Shown here in pieces: positions 51,136 through 61,406 of a DNA stretch of 64,000 nucleotides. The notes beneath the pieces are model-generated. The model was given only the letters and a program-made list of their open reading frames with translations. It had not been told where the DNA came from and did no database searches. The position numbers and the translations under genes are program-made. The stretch's first letter is position 1; the number at the start of each line of letters is the position of its first letter. The DNA comes from Sandaracinobacteroides sp041675905 (GTDB lineage: Bacteria > Pseudomonadota > Alphaproteobacteria > Sphingomonadales > Sphingomonadaceae), in contig JBAYSX010000002.1 in NCBI GenBank assembly GCA_041675905.1, positions 1 through 64,000 on the forward strand, read 5' to 3'.

Positions 51136-52708
51136 GCAGGCGCGAAACCACGTGCATCGCCATGCGTCCGGCGAATCTCGTTCCCGGCTCGATGTTATGG
51201 CATACCTCCCCGCCGTGGCCATCGCGTTCGATCCAGTTCAGCCGGCCCCTGTCTGTCAGCACCAGTTCATAGGCGTGGGGGGCCATGGCGGCGTCGAAGC
51301 GATCCTGCAATTCACCGGCCATGCCAGGACTTTCGATCGTAAAGCCCAGTTCCGTATTCAGATGCATGGAGCGGGGATCGAAATTGAACGATCCGATGAA
51401 GATATGGCGACGGTCGCCGGTGAAAGTCTTGGCGTGCAATACCGTGCCCACCGAACGCAAGGTCGGGCGCGAGCCGCCCCTGCCGGAACCGGAGCCCAGT
51501 AACCGCCGATGCTGGCTCGCATGGCGGCGCTCTTCCCCGCACAGCTCGAACAGCCGCACGCCCGCACGCAGCAAGGGCTTGCGATAACGCGAATAGCCGG
51601 CATGCACGAGGATGACATCACTGGCGCGGAACGAATTGGTCAACGCGCTGACGGCGACGCCCTGCTCCCCCAGCATCGCGAACGCCTCCACACCTGCCTT
51701 CGTCGGGACGAAATAGGGCGATACCAGCCCGGCCTCGGCTTTCGGATGTTCCAGCACCGACACGAACCGGTCCACCATCGATTCGCCTGCGGGCAGTTTG
51801 CCGAGCGCCTTGGCGGGATTGTCGCTCACCATCCGCACTTTTGTCCATTCCAGCGGCAAATCCCCCGCCAGCAGCCGGCGGATATGGGAAAGGCCGCCGA
51901 TGGTATGCCGATAGGCGCGGCATTTGGGGTCGTTTTCAATGCCGGTCAGCGCGCGGGCGAAACTTGCGTCTTCTTCGGGGTGCACGCGCTTCAGGATGCG
52001 GGCTGCGGGCCACGAACTTGCGCAGTTCCAGTAGAGATCGAAATCGGCGGACACTTCCGCCGCCACCGGCCCGGCCCCCAGCACATCGAGATCGGCGAAC
52101 AGGTTGCTGTCCTGCGCGCCGAAATATTCGTCGCCGATGTTTCGACCGCCGATGATCGTTGCCTGGCCGTCGGCGGTGAAGCTCTTGTTGTGCATCCGCC
52201 GGTTGAGCCGGAAGAAATCCATAAGATATCCCAATGGCTTCGGCCAGCGGATCACAAAGGGATTGAACAGCCGCACTTCCATGTTCGGGTGCGCGTCCAG
52301 CGCCGCCAGCAACCGGTCGATCCCGGCGGTGCCATTATCGTCGAGCAATATGCGCACCCGCACGCCGCGATCCGCCGCCTCGCGCAGCGCCGCGATCAGC
52401 AACCGGCCCGACACATCGGCGCGAAAGATATAATATTGCAGATCAAGCGAACGCTCCGCTGCATTGGCCAGCAGGATGCGCGCCGCAAACGCTTCATGCG
52501 CGTCGCCCAGCGGATAGACGCCGGATTTCCCCGGATGCGCGGCGGCGAGGCGAGCGATGCTCCGTCCAAGGCTGGTTTTTTCTGTACCGGTGAACGACAC
52601 GCTATGCGCACGCGGTTCGAGGGGCGGCAACGGAAACAGCAGGCGCAATATCAGGCCCGTCAGCAAAATCGCCAGCAGCGCCGCGCCGGCAATTTGCAGG
52701 AACAGCAT
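51116..52708 (-). CDS. Phospholipase D family protein, cardiolipin synthase C-like
   Basis: A 530-residue protein with one N-terminal membrane helix (residues 2-26) and two HKD motifs: HNKSFTADGQATIIGGRN near 190 and HAKTFTGDRRHIFIGSFN near 435. AERSLDLQYYIFRAD matches ClsC-type enzymes, which join phosphatidyl groups into cardiolipin at the inner membrane; a plain phospholipase is also possible. The ATG at 52708 overlaps the nuclease gene stop (TGATG), like the E. coli ybhP-clsB pair. Confidence 0.85.
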   Translation of the reverse strand: MLFLQIAGAALLAILLTGLILRLLFPLPPLEPRAHSVSFTGTEKTSLGRSIARLAAAHPGKSGVYPLGDAHEAFAARILLANAAERSLDLQYYIFRADVSGRLLIAALREAADRGVRVRILLDDNGTAGIDRLLAALDAHPNMEVRLFNPFVIRWPKPLGYLMDFFRLNRRMHNKSFTADGQATIIGGRNIGDEYFGAQDSNLFADLDVLGAGPVAAEVSADFDLYWNCASSWPAARILKRVHPEEDASFARALTGIENDPKCRAYRHTIGGLSHIRRLLAGDLPLEWTKVRMVSDNPAKALGKLPAGESMVDRFVSVLEHPKAEAGLVSPYFVPTKAGVEAFAMLGEQGVAVSALTNSFRASDVILVHAGYSRYRKPLLRAGVRLFELCGEERRHASQHRRLLGSGSGRGGSRPTLRSVGTVLHAKTFTGDRRHIFIGSFNFDPRSMHLNTELGFTIESPGMAGELQDRFDAAMAPHAYELVLTDRGRLNWIERDGHGGEVCHNIEPGTRFAGRMAMHVVSRLPIEWML

Positions 52709-53400
52709 CACAATTTCAGCTCCGCCCATACCGGCAGATGATCGGAGGCAGTGCGCGCAAACCAGGAGCGATGAACGCCCGAATCGAGAATTTCGATGCC
52801 CGGTCCGGTGATAATCCGGTCCAGCCGTCCCAGCGGGAAGCGCGCCGGATAGGTCGGGCCGCATTCGGCACTGCAAAACCACGGCCCCAGATCATGGAGA
52901 AAACCGCCGGCGGGCCGCCATTCATTGCAATCGCCCATCAGCACCAGCGGCAATTGCGTCGGCTGGGTGGCAACCTGCGCCATGATCGAGCGAATCTGCT
53001 GCCGCCGCCACAGGCCCGAAATATCCAGGTGCATGCCCACCACCCGCAAGGCTGTTCCCGCCACCGACAGATCGGCCAGCACCGCGCCGCGCGGTTCCAG
53101 CATCGGCAGGGTCAGATGTTCATGGCGGATGATTTCCACCCGGTCCGACACCAGAATGGCGTTGCCATGCCAGCCGAGGCTACCGGGGCGCACATCGAAA
53201 GGCACCGGACGATAGGGGCTGTGCGTTTGCAGCATTTCCGGCGGAATAGCACTGAAGCGTGAACCAAAACGCCGGTCCGCCTCCTGCAGGCAGAAAATAT
53301 CCGCCGCCACTTCTTTCAGAACGGTTATTGTGCGGTCCGGCCGCCGCCGCCGGTCGGACGCGATCGCCTTGCGGATGTTGTAACTGCCAACACGAATCAT
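52708..53400 (-). CDS. Endonuclease/exonuclease/phosphatase family protein (YbhP-like)
   Basis: A 230-residue EEP-fold protein. GSYNIRKA, the catalytic Glu in LQEADRRF, the Asp/Asn in MGDCNEWRP, and the final SDHLPVWAEL are all present. Its partner gene is a cardiolipin synthase-like PLD, as with E. coli YbhP, so a phospholipid-linked phosphatase role is more likely than DNA cleavage, though unproven. The ATG at 53400 has GGAG very close; an ATG three codons upstream (53409) is possible. Confidence 0.85.
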   Translation of the reverse strand: MIRVGSYNIRKAIASDRRRRPDRTITVLKEVAADIFCLQEADRRFGSRFSAIPPEMLQTHSPYRPVPFDVRPGSLGWHGNAILVSDRVEIIRHEHLTLPMLEPRGAVLADLSVAGTALRVVGMHLDISGLWRRQQIRSIMAQVATQPTQLPLVLMGDCNEWRPAGGFLHDLGPWFCSAECGPTYPARFPLGRLDRIITGPGIEILDSGVHRSWFARTASDHLPVWAELKL

Positions 53401-53474
53401 GTTCTCCATATGGCAACTGCCAAGCGTAACGCCTAGAAGGACCGGCACGAGCCTTTGCAAACAGGATGAGTTCC

Positions 53475-54077
53475 ATGACTGACACACGCGATGCAGACCC
53501 CCGCATCCTTCCGCATATTGTCGGGCGCTGGTCGCCGCGCGCATTCGACGGGTCGGAAATCGCATTGGCCGATCTGCAGACCCTGTTCGATGCCGCCCGT
53601 TGGGCTCCCTCGGCCTTCAATGCACAGCCCTGGCGCTTCCTCTACGCGCGCCGCAACGACGCGCATTGGGAGAGCTTTCTGAAATTGCTGGTGCCGGCCA
53701 ATGCTGGCTGGGCGCAAAATGCGTCCGCCCTGATCTTCATCCTGTCGGATACGCTGATGGAAAAGCCCGGCAGCGAGCCTGCACCGTCGTGGAGCCACAG
53801 CTTCGACGCAGGTGCTGCGTGGGCCATGCTGGCCTTGCAGGCGCGTGCCCTTGGCTATGACAGCCACGGCATGACAGGCGTCGATTTCGATGCGGCCCGC
53901 CTGGCGTTGCAGGTTCCCGAACGCTTTCGCATCGAAGCCGCCGTCGCTGTCGGCCGGCGCGGTGATCCGGCGTCCTTGCCGGAACCCCTGCAAGAGCGCG
54001 AGAAGCCCAGTGGCCGCCATCCGGTGAAAAGCTTTGCTTTTGCCGGTCCATTCCCGGCGGAAGACAACGGCGAATGA
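53475..54077 (+). CDS. Nitroreductase family protein
   Basis: A 200-residue flavoprotein of the nitroreductase fold (RWSPRAFDGSEI, DAARWAPSAFNAQPWRFLYA for FMN binding). Likely NAD(P)H-dependent reduction of quinones or nitro compounds; true substrate unknown. The ATG at 53475 has AGGATGAG upstream. It overlaps the next small membrane gene (ATGA) and is divergent from the nuclease gene. Confidence 0.87.
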   Translation: MTDTRDADPRILPHIVGRWSPRAFDGSEIALADLQTLFDAARWAPSAFNAQPWRFLYARRNDAHWESFLKLLVPANAGWAQNASALIFILSDTLMEKPGSEPAPSWSHSFDAGAAWAMLALQARALGYDSHGMTGVDFDAARLALQVPERFRIEAAVAVGRRGDPASLPEPLQEREKPSGRHPVKSFAFAGPFPAEDNGE

Positions 54078-54244
54078 GCGGGCCGAAAAACCCTGAACCG
54101 AAAGGCTATGGCGTATTGCTCGCCATCGGCCTGTTCGCGGGCTTCATCATAGGATTGATAATCGGCGAACCGTCGGCAGGCGCCGTAACCGGCATCATTC
54201 TTGGCGTGGTGGCCGCAATCATCTTGCGGGTTCGCGAAGGCTAG
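54074..54244 (+). CDS. Small two-helix membrane protein
   Basis: A 56-residue protein (MSGPKNPEPKGYG start, then two Gly/Ile-rich hydrophobic spans and a RVREG tail). It is coupled to the nitroreductase gene by ATGA. Third-position GC is high, supporting a real gene. Family not recognised; it may anchor or accompany the reductase. Confidence 0.65.
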   Translation: MSGPKNPEPKGYGVLLAIGLFAGFIIGLIIGEPSAGAVTGIILGVVAAIILRVREG

Positions 54245-54297
54245 CGCCACCGCTGCGGACGGATGCAACGCCTGCCCGCCATGATCCGGTCAAACGT

Positions 54298-54987
54298 CTA
54301 GTGGGCCGTTTCGACCGGGTCGAGAACGGCGGTCGTGAAATGAATACAGGCATCGCGGATTTCGCGCCGCTGTTCCTCGTTGAGGCCGGGTTCCAGATAT
54401 TGATTCAGGCCTTCGCGCACCAGCACAAAGATGAAATTGCCTGCCAGATGCGGGTCGACGCCCTTTACGCGATGACCGCGCATACGGATTCGTCCGGCCA
54501 GCCAGTTGACCAGCATCTCCCGCGCCGCGTCGATGAATGGCAAAACTTCGACCGGCTCTGAATCCTTATCGTCAGCCAGCGGTTTCGCCATTTTCTTCCA
54601 GACGTTGTTATCGTCGCAATATTCAAAACATTGACGCAGCACATCGCCGATCGCGGCCTCGCCTTCGTGATCGGCGGCCTCCATGACCGCGATCAACCGG
54701 CTGCCATGAAAATTCCCCAGTTCGTCCAGCAGCGCCTGTTTCGAGCCGAAATGATAGAATATGGACCCTTCGGAGACATTCGCCACCCGCGCGATGTCTG
54801 CGGTGCTGCTGGCGTCGAACCCGCGCGTGCCAAATAACAGGGTGGCGGCATCCAGCACACGCAACCGGGTTTCCGCCGGATCATATCGTCGGGTGCGCGG
54901 CGCAGAACTCCCGTCTGCCCCTGTCCTGCCTCTCGAACTGACGGGAACATGTCTTCCCGCTGCAGGTCTCGTATGTTCCGTCGCCAT
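54298..54987 (-). CDS. TetR/AcrR family transcriptional regulator
   Basis: A 229-residue regulator. A disordered basic N-terminus (about 35 residues) precedes the HTH (LDAATLLFGTRGFDASSTADIARVANVSEGSIFYHFGSKQALL, residues 42-85) and a helical ligand domain. The target and ligand are unknown; no efflux operon is adjacent. AAAGGAG precedes the ATG at 54987. Confidence 0.87.
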   Translation of the reverse strand: MATEHTRPAAGRHVPVSSRGRTGADGSSAPRTRRYDPAETRLRVLDAATLLFGTRGFDASSTADIARVANVSEGSIFYHFGSKQALLDELGNFHGSRLIAVMEAADHEGEAAIGDVLRQCFEYCDDNNVWKKMAKPLADDKDSEPVEVLPFIDAAREMLVNWLAGRIRMRGHRVKGVDPHLAGNFIFVLVREGLNQYLEPGLNEEQRREIRDACIHFTTAVLDPVETAH

Positions 54988-55077
54988 CTCCCGCTCCTTT
55001 ACTTGAATAATGCCTGACTCAAACGTCAAAGCAAGACAAGTGTTCCGCAGATGTCCCCGATGTTCGATTATTGGTTG

Positions 55078-55197
55078 TCAGTCAGCAGACATCAGCAGTT
55101 CAGCAACAAGCACTCCGGTAAGTACGCCAGCCACCACCCCGGCAAGCCATATAATAATGACCCGAAGTAAAGCCGCCAGCGACCGGCGCGGGCTCAC
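55078..55197 (-). CDS. Possible 39-residue single-pass membrane protein
   Basis: From GTG 55197: MSPRRSLAALLR then a hydrophobic span (VIIIWLAGVVAGVLTGVLVA) and a short acidic end (ELLMSAD). A G-run precedes the start. It has a basic start and one TM helix, a typical small membrane protein, but no ribosome site is clear and no family recognised. Confidence 0.35.
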   Translation of the reverse strand: MSPRRSLAALLRVIIIWLAGVVAGVLTGVLVAELLMSAD

Positions 55198-55511
55198 GCC
55201 CCCCAAAGCATATCTCCCATATGCCACCCCCAAAAATTATCCCCGACGTTATTTATCGCAACAAGCGGAAGACTTGTCACGCTATTTATGTTGAACTACA
55301 ATAGTTAACGTCTACAGATGAAATTTCTGAAAATATCATGAGCATTTAGCTACAACGGACAGATCCGGGTGGATCCGGCCGTTCTGCCCGATTGCCAACA
55401 AGAACAAACAGTGCACAGAAAAAGCTTGCTTCGCGAAAGGCGACGCATTAACCCTCGGGCGGGGCGGGTTCCGGCCGGAAGCGGTCGCTCATACAGGATT
55501 GGGGTGCGGGA
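55198..55511. other. Non-coding region upstream of recA
   Basis: No gene is supported here. The first 150 bases are AT-rich and hold a strong sigma-70-like promoter (55274-55302). The remaining 200 bases up to recA would be a long leader. No clear SOS (LexA) box was found. Confidence 0.5.
55274..55302 (+). promoter_or_regulatory. Candidate sigma-70 promoter of recA
   Basis: TTGTCA-N17-TACAAT, five of six matches in each box. The start would be near 55309, about 200 bases before the recA ATG. GTTGAAC and GTTAAC flank the -10 and could bind a repressor. Confidence 0.55.
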
Positions 55512-56543
55512 ATGGATAGGGAAAAGGCACTCGAAGCCGCGCTGGCGCAGATTGATCGCGCCTTTGGCAAGGGGTCGGCGATGAAGCTCGGCCAGCGGCA
55601 GACGCTGGAGATAGAATCGATTTCAAGCGGATCTCTGGGCCTCGATATTGCGCTCGGTATCGGCGGCTTGCCGCGCGGGCGGATTGTCGAGATTTACGGT
55701 CCGGAAAGTTCAGGCAAGACGACGCTGGCGCTGCATGTCATTGCCGAAGCGCAGAAAACCGGTGGCATCGCCGCGTTCGTGGATGCAGAACATGCGCTGG
55801 ACCCGGTTTATGCGAAGAAGCTCGGCGTCGATACCGAGAATCTGATTATTTCCCAGCCGGATACCGGCGAGCAGGCACTGGAAATCGTCGATACGCTGGT
55901 ACGTTCGAATGCGATTGACGTGCTGGTGATCGATTCGGTGGCGGCGCTTGTGCCGCGCGCTGAGATCGAGGGCGAAATGGGCGACAGCCATGTCGGCTTG
56001 CAGGCGCGGCTGATGAGCCAGGCCTTGCGGAAGCTGACAGGCTCGATCAGCCGCTCCAAGACGCTGGTGATCTTTATCAACCAGGTACGGATGAAGATCG
56101 GCGTAATGTATGGCAATCCGGAAACCACCACGGGCGGCAATGCGCTGAAATTCTATGCCTCCGTCCGGCTCGATATCCGCCGCATCGGCCAGATCAAGGA
56201 CCGGGACGAAATTGTCGGCAACACCACGCGCGTGAAAGTGGTGAAAAACAAGGTCGCGCCGCCGTTCCGGCAGGTCGAGTTCGACATCATGTATGGTTCG
56301 GGCATTTCCAAGGTCGGCGAAATTCTCGATCTGGGCGTCAAGGCCGGCATCGTCGACAAGTCCGGCGCATGGTTTTCCTATGATTCAACCAGAATCGGCC
56401 AGGGCCGTGAAAACGCCAAGAAATTCCTTACCGACAATCCGGAAATGCGGGACAGGCTGGAAGCCGCTATCCGCGCCAACAGCGCCGGCGTTTCCGACGC
56501 ACTGCTCGCTGGCCCGGACGCCGACGACGATATAGACGAATAG
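55512..56543 (+). CDS. recA: Recombinase RecA
   Basis: A 343-residue RecA. Walker A GPESSGKTT lies near residue 64, followed by DAEHALDP, Walker B VLVIDSVAAL, the L1 loop GEMGDSHVG, and L2 NQVRMKIGVMYGNPETTTGG; an acidic C-terminal tail (DADDDIDE) is present. It drives recombination, LexA cleavage and repair. The gene is complete, with its own promoter. Confidence 0.97.
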   Translation: MDREKALEAALAQIDRAFGKGSAMKLGQRQTLEIESISSGSLGLDIALGIGGLPRGRIVEIYGPESSGKTTLALHVIAEAQKTGGIAAFVDAEHALDPVYAKKLGVDTENLIISQPDTGEQALEIVDTLVRSNAIDVLVIDSVAALVPRAEIEGEMGDSHVGLQARLMSQALRKLTGSISRSKTLVIFINQVRMKIGVMYGNPETTTGGNALKFYASVRLDIRRIGQIKDRDEIVGNTTRVKVVKNKVAPPFRQVEFDIMYGSGISKVGEILDLGVKAGIVDKSGAWFSYDSTRIGQGRENAKKFLTDNPEMRDRLEAAIRANSAGVSDALLAGPDADDDIDE

Positions 56544-56550
56544 AAAGTAG

Positions 56551-56574
56551 CGCCCTCCGCTCAGGCGGGGGGCG
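56551..56574. terminator. Hairpin between recA and folC
   Basis: CGCCCTCCGC (56551-56560) pairs with GCGGGGGGCG (56565-56574) with one G-U pair and a TCAG loop that carries the folC stop codon. It lies eight bases past recA. No T-tract; probably serves both convergent genes. Confidence 0.5.
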
Positions 56575-57889
56575 TACCGTTGGCCCGGAGGGCTTCCCCC
56601 GCAAGATGCAGGGAACCGCAGATCAGGATGCGGGCGGGTTCCTGAACCCTCGACAGGGCCTCCGCCAGATCGCCTGCCGTTTCCGCCTGATGGCCAGCCG
56701 TCCGGCCTGCGGTTGCAAGTTCATCGGGGGCGATGCTTTCATGCCGGGGGATCGGCATGGCGATCAGCCGTGTACCCGCCGGGAAGCATTTCAGGAAACC
56801 GGCATGATCCTTGGTCGGCAGCATGCCCGCCACCAGCACCAGCGACAGCGGCGGTTGTGCGGCAGCCATAAAGCTGGCGATGGCGCGCCCGGCAGCAGGA
56901 TTATGCCCGCCATCCACCCATAATTCCGAACCCGGCGGAATGAGTTCCGCCAACTGCCCGGCATGGAGCCGTTGCAACCGCCCTGGCCATTGCACCCATC
57001 CCATCGCCGATCGCAGCGCCGATTCCGGCACGGCCAGTTCCTGCTGCGCCCGTAACATCGCCACCGCGAGCGCGGCGTTATCGAACTGATGGGCGCCCGG
57101 CAGCCTCGGTTCCGGCAGGCGCAGGGGCTCGGCATCCGGATCCGCCAGTTCGCGAAACACCAGCTGGCCTTCATAAACGGCGGCGTCCCAATGTTCCCCG
57201 CGCACCCGCAAGCGCGCGCCGCGAGGCAAGGCGACTTCGGCAACCGCCGCCGCCACCGGTTGGGGATATTTTTGCGTCACCAGCGGCACGCCACGCTTGG
57301 CGATGCCGGCCTTCTCCGCCGCAATATGGCGCAACGTCGGCCCCAGCGTCGCCATATGGTCGAAGGCGATCTGGGATATGCCCGTCACCAGCGGCTGTTC
57401 GATCACATTGGTGGTGTCGAGTCGGCCGCCAAGGCCGGTTTCCAGTAGCACCGCGTCGGCAGGCGTCGCGGCGAACAACAGGAACGCCGCCGCCGTCAAC
57501 ACCTCGAAAAAGGAAATCGGCTGGCTGCCGTTGTAGCGCAGCACTTCCGCCAGCGCTTCGGACAGATCAGCGTTACTGACCAACGTTCCCGCCAGCCGGA
57601 TGCGCTCGTTCACGCGCACCAGATGCGGCGAGGTGAATACATGCACCTGATGTCCCGACGCCTCCAGCGCCGCACGCAAATAGGCGACGGTGGAACCCTT
57701 GCCGTTGGTGCCCGCCACATGCAGCACCGGCGGCAATTTGCGATGCGGGCTGGCCATGCGTGTCAGCAGCCGTTCGATGCGTTCAAGCGTCAGGTCGACG
57801 CCGGTGATGCGCTGCTGTCCGGCCGCGCGCAGCAGCCGGTCGAGCACCGGATCGTCGGAACGGGCGAAATCCGCCGGCGGCAGGCTCAT
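56561..57889 (-). CDS. folC: Dihydrofolate synthase / folylpolyglutamate synthase
   Basis: A 442-residue Mur-ligase-fold enzyme that adds glutamate to dihydropteroate and folates. The P-loop is HVAGTNGKGSTVAYL near residue 60; the ATP-site VTGISQIAFDHMATLG and the C-domain WVDGGHNPAAGRA follow. It is the last gene of the operon that begins at the cinA-like gene, and it overlaps accD by four bases. Confidence 0.94.
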   Translation of the reverse strand: MSLPPADFARSDDPVLDRLLRAAGQQRITGVDLTLERIERLLTRMASPHRKLPPVLHVAGTNGKGSTVAYLRAALEASGHQVHVFTSPHLVRVNERIRLAGTLVSNADLSEALAEVLRYNGSQPISFFEVLTAAAFLLFAATPADAVLLETGLGGRLDTTNVIEQPLVTGISQIAFDHMATLGPTLRHIAAEKAGIAKRGVPLVTQKYPQPVAAAVAEVALPRGARLRVRGEHWDAAVYEGQLVFRELADPDAEPLRLPEPRLPGAHQFDNAALAVAMLRAQQELAVPESALRSAMGWVQWPGRLQRLHAGQLAELIPPGSELWVDGGHNPAAGRAIASFMAAAQPPLSLVLVAGMLPTKDHAGFLKCFPAGTRLIAMPIPRHESIAPDELATAGRTAGHQAETAGDLAEALSRVQEPARILICGSLHLAGEALRANGTPPA

Positions 57890-58737
57890 TTTGTGATGGG
57901 TGCGAGCATATTGATCAGCCGCCCGAGCGTCGTGGCCAGATCCTGGCGTTTCACCACCATGTCGATCATGCCATGCTCCAGCAGATATTCGGCGCGCTGG
58001 AAGCCTTCCGGTAATTTTTCGCGGATTGTCGATTCGATCACGCGCGCCCCGGCAAATGCGATCAGCGCACCAGGTTCGGCAATCTGCACATCGCCCAGCA
58101 TGGCATAGCTGGCGGTGACGCCCCCCGTTGTCGGGTCGGTCAGCACGACGATATAGGGAAGCCCGGCCTCGCGCAGTTCGGCGATGGCGACGGTGGACGC
58201 CGGCATCTGCATCAGGGATAAAATCCCTTCCTGCATGCGCGCGCCGCCGGCCGCGGCAAAAGCGATGAACGGCGCTTTTGCCGAAATTGCCGCATGCGCG
58301 CCGGTGACGAAAGCGGCCCCGACACCAATCCCCATCGAGCCGCCCATGAAGGCGAAATTCTGCACCGCGACGATGGCTTCGCGACCCGATATCGCGCCCT
58401 TCGCCACCTGCATCGCGTCTTCCTCGCCGGTCGCGGCACGCGCAGCTTTCAACCGATCCGGATAGCGCTTGGAATCGCGAAACTTCAGCGGGTCGTCGGC
58501 GGGTTTGGGCACCGCGATGCGCGTAAATTCACCGTCATCGAAAATCTGACCGAAACGCGTTTCCGGGCCGATCCGTTCGTGATGGCCGCATTCCATGCAG
58601 ACCGACAAATTGGCCTCGAACTCGCGCGTATAGAGCATCGCGCCGCACTGGCGGCACTTGGTCCACAGCTTGTCCGGCGTGTCCCGGCGCTGGATGAACC
58701 CGGTCAGTCGTGAACGTTGACGGGTCAGCCAGCTCAT
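57886..58737 (-). CDS. accD: Acetyl-CoA carboxylase carboxyltransferase beta subunit
   Basis: A 283-residue beta subunit. An N-terminal zinc ribbon (CRQCGAML, CMECGHH; residues 27-53) precedes the crotonase fold with GGSMGIGVG and GGARMQEG. With AccA it carboxylates acetyl-CoA to malonyl-CoA for fatty acid synthesis. It overlaps trpA and folC by four bases each. Confidence 0.95.
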   Translation of the reverse strand: MSWLTRQRSRLTGFIQRRDTPDKLWTKCRQCGAMLYTREFEANLSVCMECGHHERIGPETRFGQIFDDGEFTRIAVPKPADDPLKFRDSKRYPDRLKAARAATGEEDAMQVAKGAISGREAIVAVQNFAFMGGSMGIGVGAAFVTGAHAAISAKAPFIAFAAAGGARMQEGILSLMQMPASTVAIAELREAGLPYIVVLTDPTTGGVTASYAMLGDVQIAEPGALIAFAGARVIESTIREKLPEGFQRAEYLLEHGMIDMVVKRQDLATTLGRLINMLAPITK

Positions 58738-59548
58738 GCGGCGCGATCCTTGCGAGCGGTGCGGATGGCGGCGGACAGGCCGGAAACAGCGGCTTCGACA
58801 CGCGCCGGAATATCCGCACCCCCTTCACCGATCAGCGATACGATGGCCGAACCGATGATGACGCCATCGGCATGACGCGCAACAGCCGCGGCCTGATCCG
58901 GGGTACGTATGCCAAAGCCGACGCCAATCGGCAGCGCCGTCGCCGCGCGCAGCCGTGCGACGGCGGCGGCAATCACTTCTTCGCCGGCACTTTGCGCGCC
59001 GGTAATGCCGGCGACCGCCACATGATAGAGAAAGCCCGATGCGCCATCGAGTACGGCGGGCAGCCGTTTCGCGTCGGTTGTGGGCGTGGCGAGCCGCACC
59101 ATATGGATGCCCCGATCACGCAGTGCTGGCCCCAGCTCCGCGTCTTCCTCTGGCGGAATATCGACGCAGACTACACCATCGACACCGGCTGCGGCGACCG
59201 CATCAGCGAACCATTCCGGCCCGCGAATCGTCATCGGATTCGCATAGCCCATCAGCACCAGCGGCACTTGCGGATGACGTTCGCGGAACTGGCCGGCGAG
59301 CGCCAGAATATCCGCCGTGGTGGTGCCCGCGCCCAGGCTGCGCAGATTGGCGAGCTGGATGGCCGGCCCGTCCGCCATCGGATCGGTAAACGGCATACCC
59401 AGTTCGATAATATCGGCGCCGCCAGCCACCGCCGCATCCAGAATATGGGCGCAGGTTTGCGGGTCCGGATCACCGGCGGTCAGGAAGGTCATCAGCGCTG
59501 CACGGTTTTCGGCCTTGCAACGGGCGAAGGTGGCGGCGATGCGGTCCG

Positions 59549-59552
<4 letters not shown>
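58734..59552 (-). CDS. trpA: Tryptophan synthase alpha subunit
   Basis: A 272-residue TIM barrel. The catalytic Glu is in DIIELGMPFTDPMADGPAIQ near residue 50, with the catalytic Asp ten residues later. GFGIRTPDQA forms the phosphate site. It splits indole-glycerol phosphate and passes indole to TrpB. Four-base overlaps on both sides. Confidence 0.96.
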
Positions 59553-60764
<1,212 letters not shown>

Positions 60765-60772
<8 letters not shown>

Positions 60773-61403
60773 GGTGTGCTGCTTGCGTGAAGGCGGCGAT
60801 CTTTGCAAGACTCTTGACGCCCGGAGACGATTCAACACCGCTGGAAACATCGACAAAATCGGCGCCAGTCAGCCTTATCGCTTCGGCCACATTATCCGCA
60901 TTAAGGCCACCGGCCAGAATCCACGGCATTTGTGACCGGACGTCCGTCAGGATGCGCCAATCGAACCGCAGGCCATTGCCACCAGGCAGGGGCGCACCAT
61001 CCGGCGCCTGGGCATCGAGCAACAGCGCATCGGCCATGGAAAAGCGGCGTTCAAGATCCCGCAACCCGGCGGCAGTGCGGACACCCTTCGCCCGCCACAC
61101 TTTTACGCCATAGCGCTGGCGGATTTCCGCCACGCGTTCAGGCGGTTCATCCCCCTGCAATTGCACCGTGTCGAGCCCCCCGCCCTCAATCGCGGCAGCA
61201 AGCAGCGCGTCGTCCGGATCGACAAACACACCCACCTTGCGCACGCCGGGTGCACGCGCCGCCAGCGCCCTTGCGGTGGCGGGCGTCAGCGCGCGCGGCG
61301 ACGGCGGGAAAAATACGAAACCGACAGCATGCGCGCCCGCCGCCAGCGCCGCATCCAGCGCATCGGGGGTGGTGATGCCGCAAATCTTGACGCGCACAGA
61401 CAT
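60765..61403 (-). CDS. trpF: Phosphoribosylanthranilate isomerase
   Basis: A 212-residue TIM barrel. The catalytic Cys is in VKICGITTPDALDAAL (residue 8), and the Asp in DVSSGVESSPG near 190. AGGLNADNVAEAI forms the phosphate site. It turns PRA to CdRP in tryptophan synthesis. It lies three bases after pyrF and overlaps trpB. Confidence 0.95.
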
Positions 61404-61406
61404 GAT

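Noticed and set aside
55010..55294. 94-codon plus-strand frame upstream of recA
   Set aside because: Ser/Thr-rich composition and no gene-like codon pattern; the opposite strand offers a better small frame.
55330..55511. LexA box upstream of recA
   Set aside because: No GTTC-N7-GTTC or GAAC-N7-GTTC was found; isolated GTTC and GAAC words have wrong spacing.
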